64,000 nt of DNA from Stercorarius parasiticus (taxonomy: Eukaryota; Chordata; Aves; Charadriiformes; Stercorariidae), in assembly GCA_013396915.1 (NCBI GenBank), contig VWZL01005178.1:370053-434052 (forward strand). Reading direction: 5' to 3'. The translations under genes and the position numbers were made by a program. Positions 38,401-49,575 of the stretch are shown here, piece after piece. The notes beneath the pieces are model-generated. The model was not told the origin of the DNA. It searched no databases and was given only the letters and a program-made list of their open reading frames with translations. Numbering within the stretch: the stretch's first letter is position 1; every line of letters begins with the position of its first letter.

Positions 38401-41400
38401 TGACACGAGTTACCAGGCAGGAACTATCGTTTCCACCTGCGGTACCCAGCTCACCGTATGAGATTCTGCGTAACATTAAATGATCGTGTTTCACGAGTTC
38501 TAACTAAACACTTGCCAGGGGTGATAAACCTTCATTCTTGCTTTTGGCTCTCTCTGGTGTAAGGGCAGGTCTCTGTCTCGGAGAAGCCCCTTCCGCTTCC
38601 CAAGGTCCTGCACCAGGGGGTTTGCAGGTCGGTGGCTGCCCGAAGACCTCACCGCGTGGCAAAAGGCCTTTTCTTCCGCCCAGCCCCCGTCCTTGGCGCT
38701 GGCTGCCGTTGCTCGGAGATAGCTCTTTGTTTGCCACAGAACTTGGCCTGTTGCTGAGCCCGATACAGTTAAGTCACAGCGCAAGATTTAAGGTGGAAAA
38801 TTTGGCCTTACTCCTTTTAACAATTTGTTTAGGCCACGATTTTCAAATCGGACTGCCTAGACGCAGCTCTGCAGCGGGCGTCCTTTGAATCCATCCGCGA
38901 GGATTTAAGAAGTGTCGATGTGGCCTTTCCGAGAGGAGACACCAGAGATGTCAAGGAGGGCAGGAGCCCCCAGTTGATGCTGTGGTACCAAGGTGGGCGA
39001 TCCAAATGGGTGGTTTCTGTTGGACCAGCAGCGGGAATAGCAGAGCCTGAAGTTAGGCACCTGCTTGAAGTTACGCGTGATACCAGAGTGGCACCTTAAA
39101 TCTGCGCTGAGGCCTCTTAACACAAAGCTGAGTGCCTTGGCAAGCTTGTGTCCACATTAATAATAAATCCTGGTGACACAACCCCTTTAAGAAGAGCAGC
39201 AAGAGCTGAAGCCTCCTTAGTGGAAACAATCTGCTTGGGTTTGCTTCAGCGCAGCCAGAACGCTTGGAAAATCTTTCTGTTTTGTTCTGCGCGCTATCTA
39301 ATTATAAGAGTTTCTAAAAACAGCATGGTTCAGTCAATATTCTTTTTTAACTGGGTTGTTACTTTATGTGGTTAGTCACTTTAGGAGCCATCCACTTGCC
39401 TAGGGAAGTCTGTGTGTTGTGATTTTGTTTTCATTCTGAATGACTGCAGTCATCTGGCTGTTTATGTGGATGATTAAAATCTTTGAAAGCCCTGATGGAT
39501 TATTTTTTTTACTCCCTTGCTCCCATTACGTTCCAGATTTCTTCAAATGCAGACAAACTTATGTCGCTTTGTTAAAACAAAGGCTATTATTAAACTGTAA
39601 GTAAACTAAACTCAACTGGACTTCTATTATGACAGGTTAATGAGCCAAGTAATTTGAGTGGTATGAATAAGGAATGGCCAGAAAGCGGAGGAGCGTTGTA
39701 ATTAGAGACTGGGTTTCCCGCAGCCTTTCAGCAGAGGGATTGTTTTGTAAAGAGCCTCACAAGCAAAGGTCCCAGGCTTGAGCCGGCTTCTGCCTCTGTG
39801 CTGCTCGCGAGAGGAGAACCCGGTAAGCGCGGGTGGGATCTGGTTCTCCTGAGTCCGGGCAGAACCGGAGGGGAACCCATGCCCATGGCTGATATTTCTC
39901 ATTGGTCTCTTTCCACCCGGAGCGGAAACCGGGCTGGATTTCATGTGAAAGGGCCGTTTACACGAGTTTTGTGGCTCAGACGTGCCCTGGCAGAGGAGGT
40001 GGCAGGGGAAAGGACCCCCAGCTTGGAGCTGGGACAAAAGCACCACTTACGTGGGAGAGGGTCGGACAGAACCAGGGGAGCCACGAGAAGGGATGGTATT
40101 AAACTACCTTGTGCATTTATGATATATGTGCATAAACGATGCATTTGTGATAGGTGTACACACATCAGTGTTACGGAGCTTGTTAATAGATTTTGGAGCA
40201 TCAGAGTGTAGGAAATAAATGGGCGTAGGCGCGGGAAATGACACTGAGGGTGCAGGAGCAGACGAGCAGGACGCTTTAGGGTTTATCACCCATTATTTGC
40301 AGACAGGAGTGGATCTCATTCCACAGCGCCAAGCCCTTTACAGACATACTCCAGGAGAGAGAAATGTTTCTGTTCTATCATCTTTCATAACAAACAGCCA
40401 GAATTGGTTTGCGGGTATCTTTAAGACAGTGCCTTCCTTGCAGAATGGTGTGACGTGGTGTGAGACGCAGGACCGGACCAGGCAAAGGAAAACCTGCCAA
40501 GGGGTGGATATATCCAGGACCCCTGTTCATACAGGCTGGGTTGGAGCTATGCTGATAAAGCGTCGCCGCTGCCTTCCCTGCGTGAGCTCGTCCTTAGCCA
40601 ATGTTAGACGGTTGCCCCCGGGTATTGGCTGCCAACAAGTGGCACAGATACTTACAACTACTTTTCACTCCTGTCTGACATTTTCCTAATGACTACTTTT
40701 GACTGTGCTTACTTGTGTCTGTGTTGGCAGAAGCTGGTATAAATCATATAGTTTTAGCTGTTGTGTTTGGTTCTGTATTCGGGTTTTAAATGATTATAAG
40801 CTCACGGTTATAAAAGTGTCCTTGTTTCCGTCACCTGTATGCAGCCTTCCAAGCTGCATACTATCACTGAAATGTATATTTTGCAGCTTACAGATGCTTT
40901 GTGGAGGTTTTTCAGGCTTTGAAACAGGCTGTATTTGAGTGTAAATGGTGTTCGGGGCCCAGAGACAAAGAACAGGCAGAGTAAAAGCAGTTTCTCGGGA
41001 GCACAATGGCTGGAAGTTTAAAGCCATTTAAAATGGCTGGAAGAGTCTCCTGAATTATTTCAGGCATTGCAGAGTAAACGCTCATGCCCCATTTGTACAG
41101 TCTGTGACATGATAAGAACAGAAATTTACCACCCCTGTCCCAAGGCGTCCTTGAGCAGGTTGATGCCATTAAGATTCCCATTAGCTCTTCCTGGCCACGG
41201 AGCACCATGAGTCAGGCAGCGCCGGCGAGGAGGGGCCTCGGAGAAGGACCAGCCAATGTCAAACCCAGAGCCAAAGTCTCTCGGGGCTTTGCTTTCCCCC
41301 AAAGCTGAATATTGTGTCATCCTCTTGTATTTAGACGCCGAATGCCACCAAGCAGCGGTCCCTGCCGCACGCAGGTGCTACTCTCTCCTCCCGTGGCGTT

Positions 41401-41799
41401 TCTGAGTCCTCAGAAATGACCAGAGGGCTCTTGGGACCTTGCTGGGGCAAGCAAATAGACATCAATGCTTTTGCAAAAATATACAATTGGCTTTTGGGGT
41501 TTCTTTTTCCTGATTCTTCACCGTGCTTTAAACTGAAAAAATATCTCCAATTTGTAACAAGTGTCTGACAATGTACCTTGAGAAATGCTAATAACGCTGA
41601 TCAGTCCAGCTTATTGTCCAGGAGTATTTGTGCTTTACAAATACTGACGGCTCTTCTCTGGAATGGGTGAGCTTGCTTTGGGTTATATGCTCCATCCGCA
41701 TTGAATTTTTCCCTGTGGCAGGTGCGGATGAGTACGAGAACTGAACCAGAGAGCAGCAACGCGCTGCGTGGGGAGACGGCAAGCGACTGTGTAATTTAC
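35444..41799. other. Intergenic DNA, no gene seen
   Basis: Unique-looking sequence. The stretch at about 35640-36380 is notably AT-rich, lacks repeats and resembles conserved non-coding DNA, so it is listed separately. The rest shows short chance frames only. Nothing resembling an exon with matching splice sites or an RNA gene was recognised. Confidence 0.65.
35640..36380. promoter_or_regulatory. Candidate conserved non-coding block
   Basis: AT-rich, repeat-free stretch dense in TAAT/ATTA words, GATA-type sites and forkhead-like TATTTAC/AAATATTT words, with no long frame on either strand. This texture is typical of developmental enhancers in vertebrate gene deserts. I have no alignment, so conservation is inference only. 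Confidence 0.3.
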
Positions 41800-41864
41800 N
41801 NNNNNNNNNNNNNNNNNNNNNNNNNNNNNNNNNNNNNNNNNNNNNNNNNNNNNNNNNNNNNNNN
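41800..41864. other. Assembly gap (65 N)
   Basis: A run of 65 unresolved bases in otherwise unremarkable sequence. Frames that cross it are artefacts. Confidence 0.98.
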
Positions 41865-44432
41865 AAATCAACGCAAATTGCATGACAGCACTGTGTAAGA
41901 TGGGCATAGAGATAAAACATGAATACAGCCCGTATCTTGTAGGCTGACAAGGGAAGCGTGAAACGCCGGTGTGTGTTTGCTGACCGCCTGCGCATGTGAC
42001 GAACGGTTCCCTCTGCCCCAGGCTCCCCAGTGCTGTCCGTCTTCCTGTTTGTCATTCACTGGTGCCGACGACGGAAAGCAGAGCGTGTAACCACGAAGGC
42101 CGTTACCCGCTTAATTCTCTGCCCCTTAAAAATCGTGTTGCTTCCCCATTCCCTTTCGGAGCTGTGGGCTGCGCTGGAGGCAGCCGGGGCGGGTGAGCAC
42201 CCCCAGCCCGGACACGCCGGGGCAGGTCCGGAGCCGCAGTCCCGCTTGGCAGCCTCTGCGCTGCCAATTCTTCCCGGCACCGATATTTTCCTCATGAGCT
42301 GTCGGGGAGTGGGAGGAGAAGCCGGATCCACCACGGAGCATCCAGGGCTGGCGAGGGGTGGGAGCATCCCATCGTCTTCCCAGGCGGAGGTTGCAGTTAT
42401 GTCCACAGCAGGAGACTGTCGGACAGGCTGGTTTTAGGGTGCGTCCGGGCCGTTTTTAGGGTGTGACATCTTTTTTCGGCTTCCTGCGCGGAGGTGTGAT
42501 GAAGCCACGGGGGTGAGGCTTCGCCCCAGCTTGCCCCACGGCCCCAACGGCGCTCGGAGAAAAGTGAAGTCCTGAGCTCTGGGTTCTCCCTACCGGCCCA
42601 GTTAGTGGCAAACTCAATGGGGAAGCTGGTCTGGGCAGCAAAACAGAAATAAATAAGAAGGTCAATGTGAACCTGATGGATGTCGGAGTCCTCTTCCTCC
42701 TGGGTGCAAGCGGAACAGGGAGATCCGGGTGCCCGGGGCAGCTCCGGCAGCCGAACTGCCGTGTTGTGCTCATCCGTAGGCGTCCGGCTCACGGCACCTC
42801 AGCCGGGGAGAGCCTCCCTCCCTCCCTGTGCCACGCAGCCCCCGAAAAGTGTTTCCCCTCTGAAGCGCCATGGTGCCATGTCTCTGCAAACCCCCCCAGC
42901 AGCGTGCGCAGCATCATGGAACCCCTGGCTTGCCGGGACGTGCCAGGCAGCGCTACCTCATTCCCACACCAAGCGTTGCTTTGCCCGCTCAGGTGCTGCT
43001 TTTTCTTTCTGATTTTTGATCGGTAATATTTTATTCATTCCGCTCCTGGCCATCTGATTCCCCACAAAGCAGCGCCTGTCTGCAGACCGAGCCGGCAGAG
43101 GAAACTGGGCTCTGGGAAAATAAACAAAGCTCCCAGTGAAAATTGTGGAAAGCTTAATCCCTTTAATGGATTAACGCGAAGGTGAAGTGGTGACTAGACA
43201 GTAGTTTGTAAATATTTATGTAAATAAGATATCTGATAGTATTGGACTCTCTAGACTTTAAATTGAAACTCCCGAATCCTGTGGGTACCTTAAATCAGAT
43301 CCAGGTTAAATTCTCGCCTCCGTTTTTAACAAAGAAGCGATCGGACGCTGCAAGAGCTTCGTAAGGGAGGGCTGGGCTCCTCCTCATTTGAAGTCACTAA
43401 GTAAATAATTGGTTCCTTTTTTTCTATTAAGGAATAAAAATATCTAGTTTCGCCAAAAAGCAGGGTCTGCACACGGGAGGTACTGAGTGACACTGCCTGG
43501 CTGGTGGCAGGAGGAAAGTTTAGACTCAGAGGTCCGGCTGGCCTGTGAATCTACAGCATCATTAACTGCTAAAATAAATGCTTTAAAATTAACTTAGCAA
43601 TTCCCCAGCAGCTGTTGAAGAGAGAGTTAAAAAAGTGAACTGCGGGAACGTGATGAAAACAACATTACGGCAAGATACAAAGCCCTGATCTTCCAACTCA
43701 CCAGGCCGTCGAGGAACCCCCTGAGAAGACTGGGATTGGATCATTTTCCTACAGCCTGCAAAAGGGGTTGTCACTTCTTGGTGTGTGAGGAGTACCTCAG
43801 AAGGGGTATCCTCTGTGTGCCAGGCCTGCCCTCTGGGGCGTATAAATCACCAATGATTTAAAATCTCGTTCTGCATGGTCTGTGTCAGGCGTTGCTGATT
43901 TTTGTCAGAAGCAGAGAAGTTAAATTTCACCTGCCGTTTGAGCAGAATGGAAAGCCATAAGCAAACAGGTGACGATAAAATAATAGAGTACTTCGAAGCC
44001 AGGTTGTGGCATTTGTAGGAACGTCTTCATCCTTTATCGCAGCGCTGGAAGGATGGGGACTAGCTGTCCCTCAGGGATCACGCTGTTGGTGCAGCCAGCT
44101 CATGGCCCCGCGGACTAAAATACGAACAAAAAATGCAAACAAATACAAATAATTATTTGACCATCCTAGCTTTCTCCTGCAACTCGGTTTGGGTGCTAAA
44201 ATAACGTGCACCCCGTTAACTTTGGTCCTGAAGGCTCCTGGCTTGCCCCGTCCCTGCGTGCGTAGCCGAGTGCCCGCAGGCGCATCGCAGGAGCCCGAGA
44301 TGGTGGGAAGAGCTTCGTTTCCATGGACCCGTTAGAACTGATCTCCCCAGAGACTGACTCTCCCTGTCCTCGCTTCATTTCCTTCCTTTTCTCTCTCCAG
44401 TTTAAACACTGATGTTCAGCCTGTTAAAACTT

Positions 44433-44448
44433 GGGGGGGGCGGGAGGG
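44433..44448 (+). repeat. G-rich tract with quadruplex potential
   Basis: A run of eight G followed by C, GGG, A and GGG. Four G-tracts with one-base loops are available. No gene lies nearby. Confidence 0.5.
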
Positions 44449-45724
44449 AAGATGAATTATCCTCCAGGAAACAGGGATTTCTTGCAGGATTTTTTTTTGT
44501 ATTACTCTTAACTGAGCAGCATCGCTACATTGCTACCAGGGTGGAAATGGACACAGTACAGGCTGCAGCCGCAGCAGCCTGATCTTATATAGCACAGCCT
44601 ACCCATGTACCGATTTGTAACACGTCCAAAGCCCTGTGAGAGCATCCCCAGGTGTAGAATTACATTTGCGTCACATTTATTTCATGATAGATTTGCTAAT
44701 ACAGCACCCGCTAAAGAGAATTGCAGACTACGTTGAAATCGATCGCCGCAGGCAAACTGCTCCCAGCGAAGGGGACCGGGTGTCTGCCCAGCTTATCTCC
44801 AGGCAGCTCACTACAGTTTTAACTATGCGTATCTCTGGGTGTTTAGTCTTCTTTTTTAACATAGCTAATGATCTTCACTGTAAGCCTTTTTGGACACAAA
44901 TTAAATGTTTTTCTGTTTCTATTGTGTTTAACTAAATGAAAACTGGTTCTTCTCTCGCCTTGGAACCGAACTGCTGGGAAGGCAGTGGGTGTCAGCTTGC
45001 GGGGTCTCTACTTAATTAGGGAGAAAATTCGGTTTCCAGCTGGAGCTCTAGCTAAAGCTTGAGTTTCTTCTAAGTTTTTGTGTGCATGGCCTTGGAGACG
45101 GATTTGGGGAGGTTTGAGCTTGAAAAGGTCGTGTTGGGGTTATCACTTTCTGGCGATGCCTCTCTGGGATGCTTGTGGCTGCATGGATTACTGCGGGCTG
45201 TGACCTGCTGTTGACCAGAGTGTGTTCTACTCGCCCTCTGCATCAGATAAGCCTTTGGGCGCATGCCTTGGAGAGGGAAAATCCCTTCCCTCAGTGGTTT
45301 GTGGACCTAAAACAGCCCTTGGGAGGGAAGGATGTCTGGGAACCCACGGGCTTCCCTCTCACCCCGTCCCTGTCCCTGGTGTAACTCCGCTGGCTGACCT
45401 AGACTTCTTCCTGGGTGGCTCCCACCTTAAACACCTCCGAAATACATAGGTAAACATTTGTCTCTACAAACTTCAACGGAGTTTCCTTGCTTTGGAAAAC
45501 TGTTTTATTTAATTTGTGTTTTTAATGCTCACTTGGAAGCTGGAAGTACTTGAGCTATAAAAGGAGCTTTGTGGACTTGATGCAGCTGCCTTGATTTTCA
45601 TCATGAAAAATGTATTAATCACCAGTTGCAGGAGTATGTCTTGAATGTGTCTGATTAAAGCGGCCCCCAGAAAGATGTTCTAAAAGTTGAGGTAACCAAA
45701 AGAAATGCGGTGGTTTTTATGGCA

Positions 45725-45835
45725 TTGGTATGAATTATAACATAAATAATATGTTGCATTGAATAAATATAACATTAATGATGATTAATTAATGATTAAT
45801 TATTGATTCAGTACATAAATTAATGATTCTGTATA
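45725..45835. promoter_or_regulatory. Dense TAAT/ATTA cluster
   Basis: The word TTAATGAT and its close variants recur several times within about 110 bases, with ATTAATTAATGATTAATT at the centre. It may be a homeodomain/POU binding cluster or a decayed AT-rich minisatellite. Sequence alone does not decide. Confidence 0.3.
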
Positions 45836-46070
45836 CTGTCAAAGACTGACATGGGGTTAATTCTGGCCACCACTGGAGGGAGACACAAAATCCTTCCATG
45901 ATTAATGTTAATGTCTTTTTTTTTCATGGTTCTGGATGAAAAATAAAGTGGGTATAAAAACTGACAGTGTTTCCTTAGCTTTAGAGGTAACTTTCACAGC
46001 TCCTGCTGTCATAAATCAAACAAGATGGTACATCGGTTCCTTGCCTTTGGGTTAAAGGCTATAAAAAGCC

Positions 46071-46654
46071 ACCAGCATCCTGGCCTGTATCAGGACCAGT
46101 GTGGCCAGCAGGGCTGGGGCAGTGACCATCCCCCTGTACCGGGCACTGGTGAGGCCCCACCTCGAGGGCTGTGTCCAGTTTTGGGCCCCTCACTGCAGGA
46201 GGGACACTGAGGGGCTGGAGCGTGTCCAGAGAAGGGCAACGGAGCTGGGGAGGGGTCTGGAGCACAAGTCCTGTGAGGAGCGGCTGAGGGAGCTGGGGGT
46301 GTTCAGCCTGGAGAAAAGGAGGCTGAGGGGAGACCTTCTCACTCTCTCCAGCTCCCTGAAAGGAGGGGGTTGCCAGGGGGGGGTCGGGCTCTTCTCCCAA
46401 GGAACAGGCCATGGGACAAGAGGGAACGGCCTCAAGGATGGATATTGGGGAAAATTTCTCCACCAAATTGTTGTCAAGCCTTGGAAGAGGCTGCCCAGGG
46501 CAGTGGTGGAGTCGCCATCCCTGGAGGGATTTGAAAGCCGGGCAGACGTGGTGCTGAGGCACATGGGTTAGTGGTGGACTTGGCAGCGCTGGGTTAACAG
46601 TTGGACCTGATGATCTTAAAGGTCTTTTCCAACCTAAACAATTCTGTGATTCTA
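46071..46654 (+). mobile_element. CR1 LINE, 5'-truncated, longest copy in the window
   Basis: Plus-strand CR1 covering about 580 bases of the 3' end. It starts in ORF2 (ACCAGCATCCTGGCC, coding TSILA in frame) and continues in the same frame through the segments [19 protein letters not shown] and [11 protein letters not shown]. It passes into [16 protein letters not shown] and the 3' UTR, ending in AATTCTGTGATTCTA. The protein is the C-terminal end of the CR1 reverse-transcriptase polyprotein. The catalytic palm lies upstream and is absent, so the copy is dead. Relative to the copy at 30050-30446 it lacks 20 nt at the junction 46436/46437. Long minus-strand frames here are antisense shadows. 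Confidence 0.95.
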
Positions 46655-47455
46655 TTATTTTCAGACCTGCCAAGGCAGCAAGCTCTAGCTACTCAAATAT
46701 TGGAGAGCTTTTCTGTTGGAGGAGATACCAACAGAAAAACTCTTGCTCAGCCGTGTGCTATCATTGTCACTGGAAAGGGCACTGGCACCTGAAAAATATC
46801 TGACAAATTGACAACTTGACAAGGACGCGAGCTGGTGAATAAATCTGCCTTGGCAGAAGGCTGTTGGTGAATATTTAAATAGGTTAATAGTCAACATTAG
46901 AACCCTGAAACCAAATACAGGCTGGCAGCAGAGGAGAACAGGTAAATCTGATATCGAAATTATACTGTTAATTGTGTGCTTCAATCTCAGAATGAAAATC
47001 AGATTCTCAAATCTGAAATAAAAGAGTTAATGATCTTTCCTTACACATTCTTTTCTGAGCAACAGCCGTTTCTATCAAACGAAGGATTTTTTCCTTTAAT
47101 TTATGTGTGCCTTTACACAGGCAAATCCCCAGTTCCTTATTCAGCTCAAAAATATATGCGTTCAAACAGAAAGGTAGGCAAGGTCAAGAAACAGAAATCT
47201 ATTAAGAATAAATAAACCCTATCTGGATCGGTTTTGATAAATTTTGAACACGCCCATGGGTCCCTCGGTTTCTCTGGTCTTTCTCCCAAAATGTCACGAG
47301 GAATGCTGCTGGGCTGACCAATATGACAGGCAGGAACACGTTTCTTTGGGGTAGCTTTCATGTGGTTTTACAGCCAAGATTTGTGTTCCTGAGGGTAACA
47401 TCAATCCAACACCAGAGCTGGAAACGCAATAAAATGAGAAGAAGTGAAAATGGAA
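46655..47455. other. Intergenic DNA between CR1 copies
   Basis: AT-rich unique sequence separating two CR1 copies of opposite orientation. No gene or repeat is recognised. Confidence 0.65.
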
Positions 47456-47858
47456 CATAGAATCACAGAATAGTTTGGGTTAGAAGGGACCTTCAAGATC
47501 ATCTGGTTCCACCCCCTGCCCTGGGCAGGGACACCTCCCACCAGCCCAGGTTGCTCCAAGCCCCGTCCAACCTGGCCTTGAACCCCTCCAGGGATGGGGC
47601 AGCCACAGCTTCTCTGGGCAACCTGGGCCAGGGGCTCACCCCCCTCACAGCCAAGAATTTCCTCCTCACATCTCATCTCAATCTCCCCTCTTGCAGTTTA
47701 AAACCCTTCCCCCTCGTCCCATGGCTCCCCTCCCTGCTCCAGAGTCCCTCCCCAGCTTTCCTGGAGCCCCTTGAGGGACTGGAAGGGGCTGGAAGGTCTC
47801 CCCGGAGCCTTCTCTTCTCCAGGCTGAACCCCCCCAGCTCTCTCAGCCTCAACACGAG
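47456..47858 (-). mobile_element. CR1 LINE, 5'-truncated (minus strand)
   Basis: Reverse-complement CR1 3' end. It begins with the tail ATAGAATCACAGAATAG, followed by GGTTAGAAGGGACCTTCAAG and CACCCCCTGCCCTGGGCAGG. It continues through the reverse complement of late ORF2 and stops near CTCTCAGCCTCAACACGAGGC. The 60-codon minus frame at 47673-47855 reads [18 protein letters not shown], the same ORF2 segment as in the other copies. The sequence differs enough from the plus-strand copies to indicate another CR1 subfamily. Confidence 0.94.
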
Positions 47859-48284
47859 GCAGCTTAGCGACCGTGTGGATGATCTAACCTCAGCTGGTCA
47901 CTGCTGCGCTTTCCGGGTCACCTGCAGTATCTCTTTGGCAATGTGCAGAAGGGCTAACGCAGCTGGCACCGATACACTTACCTTGCGGAATACCATTAAA
48001 AATGTACGAATTGGACAACGCGCTTTGTCCGTATCCCTTTCAGGTACTTTCAGGTGGCATCTCTCCAAAGGGCTAACACAGTTCAATAACAATTGTTTTA
48101 GCCATCTGTGTGCTCTGTAATGAATTCTTTGAGTAACCCAGAATCCTGTTTATCTCAAGAAATGCTCCAGGGTAGCCATGCAAGCCAGCTGTACTGGAAA
48201 CTAGCTGTTTTCTAAGGATTACTCAAATCCAGGTTAATAATAAGAGCTAGTGCTAGTCAAATCCATTTTCATTGTGAAATGGAT

Positions 48285-49085
48285 GGTTCTTGGGGGAATC
48301 TGTTCTAGGTCCAATACTAATCAGTATTTTCATTAAGCATTCAGATTAGGGAATACAGTGTTATTATACGTGCAGATGATACCAAGCTGGGAGGCACTTT
48401 GACGGAGAAGAGCAGAATTCAAAATAATCTTGGTAAAGCAGATAAATAGTCTGAGTGGTGTTAAAAAATGATGAGGGGAAAAAATAGGAATTGTTTAGAG
48501 AATAATAAAATGCATGAATATTAGATATAAAATGACTGATTCGGCCTGCAGGAAAAAAAGTAAAAAAATGTCATAGTAGGTCCTGCATTGACCGGTAGTC
48601 AACAGTGTAATAGCTATGGGGGGGGAAAATACATATCTTGTTATGGGTTATACAAAAGTGCGCACGATAAGTGAAATGTTTTGTCCACTCTGTGCAGCAC
48701 AGGTAAGGCCTCCGCTAAAGTACCGGCCCTGTTCGGTACTTGGCAATTTGGAAAGGAGGTGGCCAACTGGTAAAAGTCCAGGTGAGAACAACAAAATTAA
48801 TCACAGATTTTATGCTCAAAACTTGAGTAAACTAGGGGTTCCTCAGGTTAAGAGAGAAGGAGTGTTTTCAGATAATACAAAACTATTGCTCGGTTTTGCT
48901 CCTCATAGTTGGGCCCAGATCAGAAGCAAAAAATTTAACCTCTGGCAAAGAAGATCTAGCTTAGAGGTTCAGAAAAATTTGGTACTTTTGGGATGTCGAG
49001 CCTTTGTCATTGAGTTTTGGGAGCAGCCAGACAACCAGGGCTGGCTGGTGCAGGAGTGTGGGGCGGGAGGAGCCGCGGACATTTT
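48285..49085 (+). mobile_element. Ancient, heavily decayed CR1 LINE
   Basis: Several segments, in the right order, match old amniote CR1 consensus. They are a GTTCTAGGTCCAATACT-type segment, then GCAGATGATACCAAG (48372-48386, reading ADDTK, followed by LGG). Next come TGGTAAAGCAGATAAATAG, GTCATAGTAGGTCC and AGTCAACAGTGTAA. Last are GGCCTCCGCTAAAGTAC and AGTCCAGGTGAGAACAAC. ADD is the catalytic aspartate motif of reverse transcriptase. The reading frame is broken repeatedly. The 184-codon frame at 48616-49170 is a chance frame drifting across these fragments, not a gene. Borders are approximate. Confidence 0.8.
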
Positions 49086-49449
49086 ATTTGCCAGAAAACA
49101 GTCGTTTAACTCACAATTGATGTCCGTGATATTGAAGTATTTGAATTTATTTTTGTGGAATGATCACTAAATGAACAGAATGAGCAAAACAAAAAAAAAT
49201 ACAGTTACTTTAAAAACGTGAAACCCTAGTGTTGTGCTTGCTATTGCTTGTCATCTAATACTGTATTCTTGAGTACTACGCGCTGAGCTGTTGCTGTACT
49301 TTTTAGCATGGGATTGCAGCACCTGACGTGAAATCTGTGAAGTATCAAGTGGCTAGTAAATTCATTATTCAAAAAGCTTGACTGTTAACTATAAGCTCAT
49401 ACCAAATTTGAAGTCTTCATATCATCATATGGAGACTTCGTATCATCGT

Positions 49450-49575
49450 AAAAGCCGGGCAGACGTGGCGCTGAGGTCCACGGCTTAGCGTGGACTTGGC
49501 AGTTTTAGGTTAATGGTTGGACTCGATGATCTTATAGGTCTTTTCCAACCCAAATGATTCTATGATTCTGTGATT
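49450..49575 (+). mobile_element. CR1 LINE 3'-tail fragment
   Basis: About 125 bases of CR1 3' end. It starts at AAAGCCGGGCAGACGTGG, has GGACTCGATGATCTTATAGG and TTTTCCAACCC, and ends with the direct octamers ATTCTATG and ATTCTGTG, the avian CR1 terminus. Extreme 5' truncation. Confidence 0.93.

Larger units (their letters stand above)
41865..46070. other. Intergenic DNA, no gene seen
   Basis: A GC-rich block at about 42130-42990 gives several overlapping chance frames on both strands (up to 135 codons). The rest is AT-richer, including a G-rich tract at 44433-44448 and an AT-rich motif cluster at 45725-45835. No gene is recognised. Confidence 0.6.

Noticed and set aside
43090..43120. GGCAGAGGAAACTGGGCTCTG as a minus-strand MIR core
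   Set aside because: Too short, with mismatches at the diagnostic CTGAGGC positions.
45550..45565. TATAAAA box as a promoter
   Set aside because: Isolated TATA-like words are frequent in AT-rich DNA. No initiator, exon or CpG island lies downstream.
46059..46673. 204-codon minus-strand frame
   Set aside because: Antisense shadow of the plus-strand CR1 copy.
48616..49170. 184-codon plus-strand frame that could be taken for a gene
   Set aside because: It coincides with the 3' part of an ancient CR1 whose true frame is broken, so the translation is a drifted by-product.
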